A stretch of DNA of 16,781 nt, taken from NCBI GenBank assembly GCA_003524435.1, contig DQHP01000052.1:1-16781 (forward strand), given 5' to 3'. Below are positions 1-6,137 of the stretch, piece by piece (the stretch's first letter is position 1; every line of letters begins with the position of its first letter). This DNA comes from Microbacterium sp. (GTDB taxonomy: Bacteria > Actinomycetota > Actinomycetes > Actinomycetales > Microbacteriaceae). The position numbers were made by a program, and so were the translations under genes. The notes under the pieces were generated by a model. That model made no database searches. It was given only the letters and a program-made list of their open reading frames with translations, and had not been told where the DNA came from.

Positions 1-164
1 CAGCCGCACCGCAGGCTGCCGCACCGCCTGCGCGCCCTGCGCCGTCTGTGACCGAGCGTTCTCCAGGCGGTGTGCAGCGCTACGGCGAGGCAGTTGTCCG
101 TCAGGTGCTGGGCGCGACGTTTGTGCGCGAAGAGCCTTATGAACCGCCGACGAGGTTTGCCTGA
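1..164 (+). CDS. dnaX: DNA polymerase III gamma/tau subunit, C-terminal end (partial)
   Basis: This is the last 53 codons of a gene that begins outside the window. The reading frame starts at base 3 and ends at the TGA at 162-164. The visible part begins with an Ala/Pro-rich linker and ends in a short folded-looking tail (GEAVVRQVLGATFVREE, then EPPTRFA). A proline-rich linker followed by a tail beginning near a conserved 'RYGEAVVR' stretch is typical of the tau C-terminus in actinobacteria. The family member loads the sliding clamp and couples polymerase to helicase at the replication fork. The stop codon overlaps the ATG of recR by one base (TGATG), which implies translational coupling. The dnaX-recR order is common in bacteria and is the main support for the name, since the catalytic AAA+ part is not visible. 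Confidence 0.82.
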   Translation, partial: AAPQAAAPPARPAPSVTERSPGGVQRYGEAVVRQVLGATFVREEPYEPPTRFA

Positions 165-757
165 TGTACGACGGTATTGTTCAGGAACTCATTGACGAAT
201 TCGGTCGACTGCCTGGTATCGGTCCGAAGTCCGCACAGCGCATCACGTTCCACATCCTGCAGACACCGACATTCGATGTCGCGCGTCTGGCAGAGCTTCT
301 CACTGACGTTCGTGCGCGGGTGCGGTTCTGCGAGATCTGTGGCAACGTCTCCGAGCAGGATCGCTGTGCGATCTGCAGAGACCCACGTCGCAACCCGGCG
401 CTGATCTGCGTGGTCGAAGACGCGAAAGATGTCTCCGCCATCGAACGCACCCGTGAGTTCCGTGGGCTTTACCATGTGCTCGGCGGCGCGATCAGCCCCA
501 TCGCCGGAGTCGGGCCGGACGATCTGCGCATCACGCAGTTGATGTCACGCCTCGCGGACGGCACTGTGCAAGAGGTCATTCTCGCGACGAACCCGAACCT
601 CGAAGGCGAAGCGACAGCAAGCTACCTGAGTCGCCTGCTCACGACGATGCAGATCACCGTGTCGCGGCTGGCATCGGGGCTTCCCGTCGGCGGAGACCTC
701 GAGTACGCCGACGAAGTCACACTCGGTCGAGCCTTCGAAGGTCGACGCACGCTGTGA
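164..757 (+). CDS. recR: Recombination mediator protein RecR
   Basis: RecR acts with RecO (and RecF) to load RecA on single-stranded DNA gaps during recombinational repair. The 197-residue length is normal for the family. Visible domains in order are an N-terminal helix-hairpin-helix region (about residues 10-27, RLPGIGPKSAQR), a four-cysteine zinc finger (C56, C59, C68, C71), a Toprim domain (about 79-174, with the acidic VVEDAKD motif near 83-89) and the C-terminal segment ending in LGRAFEGRRTL. The ATG overlaps the dnaX stop by one base, so it is probably translated by coupling from dnaX. No ybaB-like gene lies between them, unlike the arrangement in Mycobacterium as I recall it. The stop codon lies inside the first copy of an 18-base tandem duplication. 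Confidence 0.97.
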   Translation: MYDGIVQELIDEFGRLPGIGPKSAQRITFHILQTPTFDVARLAELLTDVRARVRFCEICGNVSEQDRCAICRDPRRNPALICVVEDAKDVSAIERTREFRGLYHVLGGAISPIAGVGPDDLRITQLMSRLADGTVQEVILATNPNLEGEATASYLSRLLTTMQITVSRLASGLPVGGDLEYADEVTLGRAFEGRRTL

Positions 758-788
758 CCTGGTTGCAGACTGCGACCTGGTTGCAGAC
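753..788 (+). repeat. 18-base tandem duplication at the end of recR
   Basis: Two adjacent copies of TGYGACCTGGTTGCAGAC occupy 753-770 and 771-788 and differ at one base (T in the first, C in the second). The first copy contains the recR stop codon TGA (755-757). The duplication therefore does not alter RecR but lengthens the gap to the next gene. It looks like a slippage or repair scar, since nothing else in the window matches it. Confidence 0.85.
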
Positions 789-808
789 GTCGCCGCGTCC
801 GTGAAGGG

Positions 809-1717
809 ATGAGTGCCCCCGGTGGATTCACCCGCAGGGGATGGATCCTCTTCGCTGTCATGGGGTTTGTCTGGGGCATCACTTACCTCTTCATAAAAGA
901 GGCCGTGCATTCATTCAGCCCGCCCGCTGTTGTGGCCGGACGCACGTTACTCGGAGCCTGCATCCTGCTGCCGTTTGCAATCCGCAGCGGCGCGCTGAAG
1001 GCGGCCTGGAAGTACTGGCCGTGGGTGCTCGGGTTCGGAATGGTCGAGATGGCAGGGCCGTTCTTGCTGCTCAGCCATGCCGAGACGCAATTGTCTTCAG
1101 GGCTGACCGGGCTCTTGGTATCGACAGTGTCGTTGTTCGCCGTCATTATCGCGTTGCTGCGCGGTGATCGATCAGCACTCGCTCCTCTCAGGCTGGGCGG
1201 GTTGCTTCTCGGGTTCGTTGGTGTGGGCGTCGTGGTGATTGGCCCGGGGCTATTCCCGAACGGTCAGGCCAGCTTGTTCGCCATCGGGGAAGTCATGCTC
1301 ACCGCGTTACTGTACGCGATCGCCCCGTTCATCGTGGCGCACAAGCTCGCTCATGTCCCCTCGCTGGGCACCATCACCCTCGCGCTGCTTGCCATAGGTC
1401 TCGGCTACCTTCCTGCGGCTCTTCTCACGCAGCACGAAGTTCCGACGGCCCGCTCCACGGTGTCGCTTGTGCTGTTGGGCGTCATTTGCACCGCTGTCGC
1501 CTTCGTGGCGTTTTTCGCACTCATCCGTGAAGTCGGCCCGGTGCGCGCGCCACTGTTCACGTATATCAACCCCGTGATCGCGATCCTGCTGGGCTCTCTC
1601 GTCCTTGCAGAGCCCATCACCGCCGGCCTGTTGTGGGGGTTCCCGCTCATCCTGATCGGATGCTGGCTCGCCGCGACGGGCGGACGTCTGCGCACCCGCC
1701 CGTCTGCGCCGCTCTGA
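809..1717 (+). CDS. EamA-family (drug/metabolite transporter superfamily) permease
   Basis: A 302-residue hydrophobic protein with about ten predicted membrane segments. It is built as two EamA repeats, roughly residues 11-145 and 158-292. The N-terminal FVWGITYLFIK stretch and the C-terminal TYINPVIAILLGSLVLAEPI stretch are typical of the family, as are the length and the short basic tail (GGRLRTRPSAPL). Family members export amino acids, metabolites or drugs from the cytoplasm; the substrate cannot be read from the sequence. The chosen ATG is the first plausible start; the purine run GAAGGG sits immediately next to it, so the ribosome binding site is not well spaced. The gene stands alone after recR and converges on the DUF2871 gene with a 33-base gap. 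It is one of the genes separating recR from lysC. Confidence 0.88.
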   Translation: MSAPGGFTRRGWILFAVMGFVWGITYLFIKEAVHSFSPPAVVAGRTLLGACILLPFAIRSGALKAAWKYWPWVLGFGMVEMAGPFLLLSHAETQLSSGLTGLLVSTVSLFAVIIALLRGDRSALAPLRLGGLLLGFVGVGVVVIGPGLFPNGQASLFAIGEVMLTALLYAIAPFIVAHKLAHVPSLGTITLALLAIGLGYLPAALLTQHEVPTARSTVSLVLLGVICTAVAFVAFFALIREVGPVRAPLFTYINPVIAILLGSLVLAEPITAGLLWGFPLILIGCWLAATGGRLRTRPSAPL

Positions 1718-1750
1718 AACCGAATGCCTTACATCCCCTGCTGTGGCGTC

Positions 1751-2236
1751 CTAGCGAGCGAGTTCCTGAGCAACCGCCACCTGAGACACCGGAGCGCGGC
1801 GGATAGCAGTCCGCAGGCTGAGCAGGAGCAGCACGAAGCCTGCGCCAACGAGCATGTGGCCGAGACCTGCGATGCCGGCGATCATCTTGGATGATTCCAG
1901 TCCCTGTACTTGAAGCATCCCGTGCCAGATCTGCATTGCTGTCGTCACGACGACTCCCGCGTTGTAAATCCAGAAGAACCAGGGAAATAGTCGGTTCGAT
2001 GAGAGAGAAAAGACCTTCTCCAGTGCCAGCACAATAAGCAGCACGATCATTCCGAGCGTCAGAATGTGGGTGTGTGCGAGGCCGAGCTGGCCCATCATCC
2101 CCTCGGGGTAGCCGTTGGCCTTGGTGAACTCGCGATAAAAAAGGCCGGCAGCCAGGCCGGCCACGGTGTAAGTGGCCACCGCACGGAGAAGAAGAAGCTG
2201 CGCTGCGCGCTGGGCGGGAAGAGTTGTGTGCGTCAT
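1751..2236 (-). CDS. DUF2871 family four-helix membrane protein
   Basis: A 161-residue membrane protein of unknown function. It matches the DUF2871 pattern as I recall it: an N-terminal YTVAGLAAGLFYREFTK segment, then HTHILTLGMIVLLIVLALEK, a FFWIYNAG segment, and a C-terminal AGIAGLGHMLVGAGFVLLLL segment. Four hydrophobic helices are visible. The conserved histidines in and near the membrane (HTH, IWHG, GLGH) could bind metal or heme, but that is speculation. I chose the ATG whose protein begins MTHTTLPAQR, which has GGAGA just upstream. The open frame continues upstream to a GTG at 2386, but that extension would run into the divergent kinase gene and is not membrane-like. The gene is divergent from the two-component pair, with a 95-base shared upstream region, so it is a candidate target of that system. 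Confidence 0.82.
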   Translation of the reverse strand: MTHTTLPAQRAAQLLLLRAVATYTVAGLAAGLFYREFTKANGYPEGMMGQLGLAHTHILTLGMIVLLIVLALEKVFSLSSNRLFPWFFWIYNAGVVVTTAMQIWHGMLQVQGLESSKMIAGIAGLGHMLVGAGFVLLLLSLRTAIRRAPVSQVAVAQELAR

Positions 2237-2331
2237 GTCTCCATCGTCGCCAGCGGCGTGCTGCGCGGGATCCATCGAATGATCGATCTTGACTGCGGGC
2301 GATACCGTGCAGAACGCGAGAGAATCAAACC

Positions 2332-3552
2332 ATGCCTGCACCGTCGATCGCTGACCCCGCCCGTGGTCGGATGCTGAGATCAGCACGCTTCGCGCTACAC
2401 GTGATCACGGTCCTCCTCGCTGTCGTGACGGCGGTCCGCGCGGTCGCCGTCGATGTTCCGTTGCTGCCGGCGATGGTGGCACCGGGCCTGTTTTTGGCGT
2501 GGTACGGAGCTGGTGCGTCGTTCGTACGCGGGCGTTTTGGTCGGTGGTGGCTGTATGGCCTCGGCATCCTCTGGCTCGGAATGCTCGTGGTGTCCGCAGA
2601 GTTCGTCTGGCTGTCTTTTCCACTGTTACTGCTCGCCGGACACTTGCTCCGGGCCTGGCCGTCTGTGGCATTTGCTGTGCCGGTGCTCGCCGCGGCGATT
2701 CTTGCGCCGATTCTGCATCAGACACCGATTTCGTTCGCACATATCGCGGGTCCCCTTCTCGGCGGTGGATTCGCGCTGGCGATTTCGCTCGGCTATGACG
2801 CGCTGCTGCGGGATGCCCTTGAGCGTGATCGTCTGATCGCATCGCTGGTGCGCACGCAGAACGAGATGGCGTCGCTGCAGGAAGAACTGGCGCACACTCA
2901 GCGTGAGACGGGCGCAACTCAGGAGCGCACGCGCCTCGCGCGCGACCTCCACGACACGATCGCTCAGGAACTCAGCTCGATGGTGTTGTTGGCACGCAGT
3001 GGCGACGGCGAACGTATGCCGCAAATAGAATCTCTCGCACAACACTCGCTCACCGACCTCCGCCGCATCGTTGCTGCGCTTGCTCCCGCTGAACTCGAAG
3101 GCTCTGCCTTAGCAGCGGCAATCGAACGGATGCTGACCGCATTGCAAGAGGACGCAAACGTCGAGGTGGAACTGCGAGTGGACTCGGAATTGCCGCCGCT
3201 GCCCACACCGGTCGAAGTGGTGTTCCTGCGAGTCGCGCAGTCGGCATTGGCGAACGTCAAACAGCACGCCAACGCGAGTACTGTCACTGTTGAATTGGCT
3301 CTCGCCGGTGCTGTCGCATGGCTGATCGTGAGCGATGACGGCGTTGGTTTTCTTGAGGGTGGGGCGCTGCGGTCCGCATCCTCTACGTCTTACGGGCTGG
3401 CGGCGATGCGCTCGCGGCTTCGCGAGTTCGGGGGAGAACTCGAAGTCAGTACCGCCCCGGGCGAGGGCACGGTGCTGAAAGCATCGGTTCCAGTGACGTC
3501 GAGAATGGATGCTGATCTCCCGGCGTCGTCCGGACAGGAGCGTGGAGCATGA
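2332..3552 (+). CDS. Sensor histidine kinase, NarL/DesK type (HisKA_3)
   Basis: A 406-residue membrane-bound sensor kinase. The N-terminal part (about residues 20-155) holds about five hydrophobic helices with no evident extracellular sensor domain, so the signal may be sensed in the membrane. A coiled-coil-like linker (about 160-200) leads to the HisKA_3 dimerisation domain with the phospho-acceptor H207 in RDLHDTIAQE. The HATPase domain follows, with an N-box (AQSALANVKQHANA, N308), a G1 box (DDGVGF, 335-340) and a G2 region (YGLAAMRSRL). The kinase should phosphorylate the regulator encoded next to it; the two genes overlap by four bases (ATGA). A purine-rich GAGAGA lies 8 bases before the ATG. 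The domain layout resembles antibiotic, envelope-stress or lipid-sensing kinases of actinobacteria, but the signal cannot be named from the sequence. Confidence 0.93.
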   Translation: MPAPSIADPARGRMLRSARFALHVITVLLAVVTAVRAVAVDVPLLPAMVAPGLFLAWYGAGASFVRGRFGRWWLYGLGILWLGMLVVSAEFVWLSFPLLLLAGHLLRAWPSVAFAVPVLAAAILAPILHQTPISFAHIAGPLLGGGFALAISLGYDALLRDALERDRLIASLVRTQNEMASLQEELAHTQRETGATQERTRLARDLHDTIAQELSSMVLLARSGDGERMPQIESLAQHSLTDLRRIVAALAPAELEGSALAAAIERMLTALQEDANVEVELRVDSELPPLPTPVEVVFLRVAQSALANVKQHANASTVTVELALAGAVAWLIVSDDGVGFLEGGALRSASSTSYGLAAMRSRLREFGGELEVSTAPGEGTVLKASVPVTSRMDADLPASSGQERGA

Positions 3553-4166
3553 GCGTTCGAGTTCTGCTGATCGACGATCACCCGGTAGTGCGTGCCGGCC
3601 TGCGGGCGATCATCGAGGCGCGAGGATTCACCGTTGTCGGCGAAGCCTCGACGGGTGAAGAGGCCCTTGTCGTGGCATCCGAACTGCATCCAGATGTCGT
3701 TCTGTGTGACTTGCGGATGGGGGAGGGGATGGACGGGGTTGCGACCACCGCGGCACTTCGGCGGATGCCGCAGGCGCCTGCGGTGTTGATTCTCACGACC
3801 TTCGATCATGACGCGCAGATCATCCGCGCCGTCGAAGCGGGAGCCGCCGGCTATCTGCTGAAAGACGTCGACAATGACACCATTTCCCGAGCTATTGTCG
3901 ACGCCGCTGCCGGGGCGATGGTGCTCACCCCAGGCGGCGATGAACGGTTGCTCGCGGCTCTGCGTGCGCCGCGCGTGACGCTGACCGATCGTGAACGCGA
4001 CGTCCTGCTCTTGGTCGATGAGGGGGCCGCGAATAAAGAGATCGCCGCACGGCTGTTCATCTCCGAATCCACGGTCAAGACGCACATCGTGCACCTGCTG
4101 GAAAAGCTCGGCGTTGCGAGCCGTACGGCCGCTGCGAGTGAGGCCAGGCGACTAGGGGTGCTTTGA
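3549..4166 (+). CDS. LuxR/NarL-family response regulator
   Basis: A 205-residue DNA-binding response regulator and the cognate partner of the kinase just upstream (the ATG overlaps the kinase stop). The receiver domain (about residues 1-120) shows the acidic pair D9/D10, the phospho-acceptor D54 in VLCDLRMG, the T83/T84 switch position and K105. After a short linker comes a LuxR-type helix-turn-helix (about 143-205): LTDRERDVLLLV, then NKEIAARLFISESTVKTHI, then KLGVASRTAA. Phosphorylation should promote dimer binding to promoter DNA. Likely targets include its own operon and the divergent DUF2871 gene, by proximity only. All key residues are present, so it should be active. The gene ends 90 bases before lysC, which has its own promoter signals. 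Confidence 0.95.
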   Translation: MSVRVLLIDDHPVVRAGLRAIIEARGFTVVGEASTGEEALVVASELHPDVVLCDLRMGEGMDGVATTAALRRMPQAPAVLILTTFDHDAQIIRAVEAGAAGYLLKDVDNDTISRAIVDAAAGAMVLTPGGDERLLAALRAPRVTLTDRERDVLLLVDEGAANKEIAARLFISESTVKTHIVHLLEKLGVASRTAAASEARRLGVL

Positions 4167-4176
4167 GTCCTTCGGT

Positions 4177-4198
4177 CACATGCGCAACGGGGCATGTG
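4177..4198. repeat. Inverted repeat upstream of lysC
   Basis: Perfect 7-base arms CACATGC (4177-4183) and GCATGTG (4192-4198) flank an 8-base spacer. The element lies between the response regulator stop and the putative lysC -10 box, covering where a -35 element would be expected. No T-tract follows, so it does not look like an intrinsic terminator. It could be an operator or an RNA hairpin. Confidence 0.5.
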
Positions 4199-4207
4199 CG
4201 TCGAAAC

Positions 4208-4213
4208 TACAAT
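4208..4213 (+). promoter_or_regulatory. Putative -10 box of lysC promoter (TACAAT)
   Basis: TACAAT is close to the TATAAT consensus and lies 49 bases before the lysC start codon. Transcription would begin near 4220, giving a leader of about 35-40 bases. The -35 region, about 17 bases upstream, has no good consensus and is covered by the 4177-4198 inverted repeat. This is an inference from sequence only. Confidence 0.45.
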
Positions 4214-4256
4214 GGCCTGTGGGCGGACCTGCCCGCGAATCCCCAGAGGAGTGAGT

Positions 4257-5543
4257 TTGGCCCTCATTGTGCAGAAATACGGTGGCTCGTCTGTCGCCGA
4301 TGCCGAGAGCATTAAGCGTGTCGCGAAGCGCATTGTCGATACGAGGCGCGCAGGCCACGACGTCGTCGTTGCCGTGAGCGCGATGGGCGATACGACAGAC
4401 GAACTGCTTGACCTCGCGAATGACGTCGCACCCATTCCTGCGCCGCGTGAGATGGACATGCTCCTTTCCAGCGGAGAGCGCATTTCGATGGCGTTGCTGG
4501 CCATGGCGATTCACTCGATGGGGTTCGACGCACGTTCGTTTACCGGCAGCCAGGCCGGAATGATCACGGATGATCACCACGGTTCGGCGCGCATCGTCGA
4601 TGTCACGCCGGTGCGCCTGCGCGAAGCGCTCGACGAAGGCTCAATTGTCATCGTCGCGGGGTTCCAAGGCTTCAACCGTGACACCCGCGACATCACCACG
4701 CTCGGTCGTGGCGGCTCTGACACCACGGCTGTCGCACTGGCTTCTGCGCTGAGCGCTGACGTCTGCGAAATCTACAGCGATGTCGACGGTATTTACACTG
4801 CCGACCCACGAATGATTCCGCAAGCTCAGAAGCTTGATCACGTCTCCAGCGAAGAGATGCTGGAGCTGGCAGCCAACGGTGCGAAGGTGCTCTACATTCG
4901 CGCTGTCGAATTCGCTCGCCGTCATGGCGTGCTCATCCACGCACGCTCGAGCTTTTCCTCGAGCGAAGGCACATACGTTTTGGGCGAGGGCATGAAGAAC
5001 CCTCGCGAAGCCGAGGGAGAAGTCATGGAAGAACCGATCGTTGCGGGCGTTGCCACCGATATGGGCCAGGCGAAGATCACCGTCCTCGGAGTGCCCGACG
5101 TCCCGGGCAAGGCCGCCGAAATCTTCAAGATCGTCGCGAAGTCTGGCGCCAACGTCGACATGATCGTGCAGAACGTCTCTGCCGCATCCACCGGCCGCGC
5201 TGATATTTCCTTCACGCTGCCCAAGGCAGATGCATCGCCTGCGCTGAAGGCCCTGGCGGCAGAGCAGTCTGAGGTGGGCGTCGAAGGTCTGGTCCACGAC
5301 GACCAGATCGGCAAGCTCTCGGTCGTCGGCGCAGGTATGCGTGTGCACTCAGGTGTATCTGCGACGCTCTTTGAAGCGCTCTCGACTGCCGGAATCAACA
5401 TCGAGATGATCTCGACCTCCGAGATTCGCATCTCGGTCGTGCTTCGTGATTCGGATGTGGCTGACGCCGCCCGCATCGTACACACCGCCTACGGTCTCGA
5501 CGGCAATGATGAAGCCGTCGTTCATGCCGGTACCGGTCGCTGA
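4257..5543 (+). CDS. lysC: Aspartate kinase (aspartokinase), alpha chain
   Basis: Catalyses ATP-dependent phosphorylation of L-aspartate, the first step to lysine, threonine, methionine and diaminopimelate (peptidoglycan). The 428-residue protein has an amino acid kinase domain (about 1-245; IVQKYGGSS near residue 4, TTLGRGGSDTTAVALA, EIYSDVDGIYTADPR) and two C-terminal ACT domains that bind feedback inhibitors (about 265-428; second one with VGAGMRVHSGV and IEMISTSEIRISV). It ends in AVVHAGTGR, much like the Corynebacterium enzyme. I chose the TTG at 4257, giving MALIVQKYGG, because AGGAG at 4247-4251 is well spaced for it and the family begins MAL-VQKYGG. The GTG at 4251 would overlap that ribosome binding site, and the upstream ATG at 4194 adds residues unlike the family. 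The GNAT gene starts one base after the stop. Confidence 0.96.
   Translation: MALIVQKYGGSSVADAESIKRVAKRIVDTRRAGHDVVVAVSAMGDTTDELLDLANDVAPIPAPREMDMLLSSGERISMALLAMAIHSMGFDARSFTGSQAGMITDDHHGSARIVDVTPVRLREALDEGSIVIVAGFQGFNRDTRDITTLGRGGSDTTAVALASALSADVCEIYSDVDGIYTADPRMIPQAQKLDHVSSEEMLELAANGAKVLYIRAVEFARRHGVLIHARSSFSSSEGTYVLGEGMKNPREAEGEVMEEPIVAGVATDMGQAKITVLGVPDVPGKAAEIFKIVAKSGANVDMIVQNVSAASTGRADISFTLPKADASPALKALAAEQSEVGVEGLVHDDQIGKLSVVGAGMRVHSGVSATLFEALSTAGINIEMISTSEIRISVVLRDSDVADAARIVHTAYGLDGNDEAVVHAGTGR
5025..5543 (+). CDS. lysC: Aspartate kinase beta chain from an internal start (in frame within lysC)
   Basis: An in-frame ATG (codon 257 of lysC) is preceded by a purine-rich GAGGGAGAA (5013-5021) with a three-base spacer. 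Translation from here gives a 172-residue protein, MEEPIVAGVATD onward, consisting only of the two ACT regulatory domains. Corynebacterium glutamicum and Bacillus subtilis aspartokinases are known to be alpha2beta2 enzymes whose small subunit is made from such an internal start. The Corynebacterium beta chain is of this same size as I recall. An alternative internal ATG at 4992 has a less well spaced purine run. Use of this start is inferred, not shown. Confidence 0.6.
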   Translation: MEEPIVAGVATDMGQAKITVLGVPDVPGKAAEIFKIVAKSGANVDMIVQNVSAASTGRADISFTLPKADASPALKALAAEQSEVGVEGLVHDDQIGKLSVVGAGMRVHSGVSATLFEALSTAGINIEMISTSEIRISVVLRDSDVADAARIVHTAYGLDGNDEAVVHAGTGR

Positions 5544-5544
5544 A

Positions 5545-5994
5545 ATGACCATCCTCATCCGGCCGGTCGAGCAATCCGACCGGCCAGGATGGGAACGGCT
5601 GTTCCGCGAATACCGGGACTTCTACGCGCTCAAGCATGACGAAGCGGTGATCGACACCGTCTGGCGATGGCTGAATGACGAGAGCCATGAGTTGAATGCG
5701 CTCATCGCCGTGCAGGGCGTTGAGTCGATTGGACTTGCCCACTGGCGTCGTTTTGCTCGTCCGTCCCGGGGCGGTGCGGCGATCTTCCTGGATGACTTGT
5801 TCACGGCCTCTGATGCCCGAGGTCATGGTGTCGGAGCGGCGATGATTACACGCCTTCAGGAGATCGCCGCTGAGGAGGGCCTCCTCGAAGTGCGCTGGAT
5901 CACCTCGGAATCGAACACCGATGCGCAGCGACTTTACGAGCGCGTCGCGCAGCGATCGCCGTTCTTCACATACATCGCACAGGTCGCTCCCTGA
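5545..5994 (+). CDS. GNAT family N-acetyltransferase
   Basis: A 149-residue protein of the GCN5-related acetyltransferase fold, which moves an acetyl group from acetyl-CoA to an amine. The acetyl-CoA binding motif is seen at residues 92-97 (RGHGVG), after the strand IFLDDLFTASDA and before helix AAMITRLQEIAAEEG. The C-terminal motif B region (VRWITSESNTDAQRLYER) is also typical. The start at 5545 gives MTILIRPVEQSDR, the usual GNAT opening; a longer open frame reaching back into lysC is rejected. The ATG lies one base after the lysC stop, so it is almost surely co-translated with lysC. It sits between lysC and asd, which are normally adjacent in actinobacteria as I recall. The substrate is unknown; a role in aspartate-family metabolism is only suggested by position. 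Confidence 0.9.
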   Translation: MTILIRPVEQSDRPGWERLFREYRDFYALKHDEAVIDTVWRWLNDESHELNALIAVQGVESIGLAHWRRFARPSRGGAAIFLDDLFTASDARGHGVGAAMITRLQEIAAEEGLLEVRWITSESNTDAQRLYERVAQRSPFFTYIAQVAP

Positions 5995-6033
5995 GCCCAT
6001 CAGCCCGGGTCGCTCCCTGAGCCGGTCGAAGGG
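5982..6033. repeat. 16-base direct repeat and hairpin-like element after the GNAT gene
   Basis: GGTCGCTCCCTGAGCC occurs at 5982-5997 and again at 6008-6023, without mismatch. The first copy includes the GNAT stop codon. The second copy runs into CCCTGAGCCGGTCGAAGGG (about 6015-6033). Its ends (CCCT and AGGG) pair, flanking two opposed G-A mismatches. I recall this 19-base word as a common dispersed intergenic repeat in high-GC genomes, but could not check it here. It may act as a weak terminator or a folded RNA element between GNAT and asd. Confidence 0.6.
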
Positions 6034-6039
6034 TAGACT
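6034..6039 (+). promoter_or_regulatory. Putative -10 box (TAGACT) upstream of asd
   Basis: TAGACT directly follows the hairpin-like element. The same hexamer is found as an apparent -10 box before mqo and before tRNA-Pro in this window. A start near 6046 would leave an asd leader of about 90 bases. The -35 region is not recognisable, so asd may equally be read through from lysC. Confidence 0.4.
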
Positions 6040-6137
6040 CGCCGGAACCCTGACATCGGCGCCAGGCGCGGCATCCGCACCCCGTCGTCGCGCCTTGCGT
6101 CTCGCTTGCAATACTGCACAACGCCAAGGAATTATTC

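Noticed and set aside
2237..2386. N-terminal extension of the DUF2871 gene to a GTG start
   Set aside because: The added 50 residues do not resemble the family, would overlap the divergent kinase gene, and a better start with GGAGA upstream exists at 2236.
3390..4094. 234-codon minus-strand open frame opposite the kinase and response regulator
   Set aside because: It is antisense to two well-supported genes, with no recognisable domain.
4194..4256. ATG and GTG starts for lysC upstream of the TTG at 4257
   Set aside because: The ATG at 4194 is upstream of the predicted transcription start and adds non-conserved residues. The GTG at 4251 overlaps the ribosome binding site.
4214..4256. Lysine riboswitch or attenuator in the lysC leader
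   Set aside because: The leader is far too short for an L-box, and the only hairpin (GGGC with GCCC) is weak with no T-tract.
5446..5544. Upstream start for the GNAT gene within lysC
   Set aside because: The additional residues come from an alternate frame of lysC; the MTILIRPVEQSD start matches the family and immediately follows the lysC stop.
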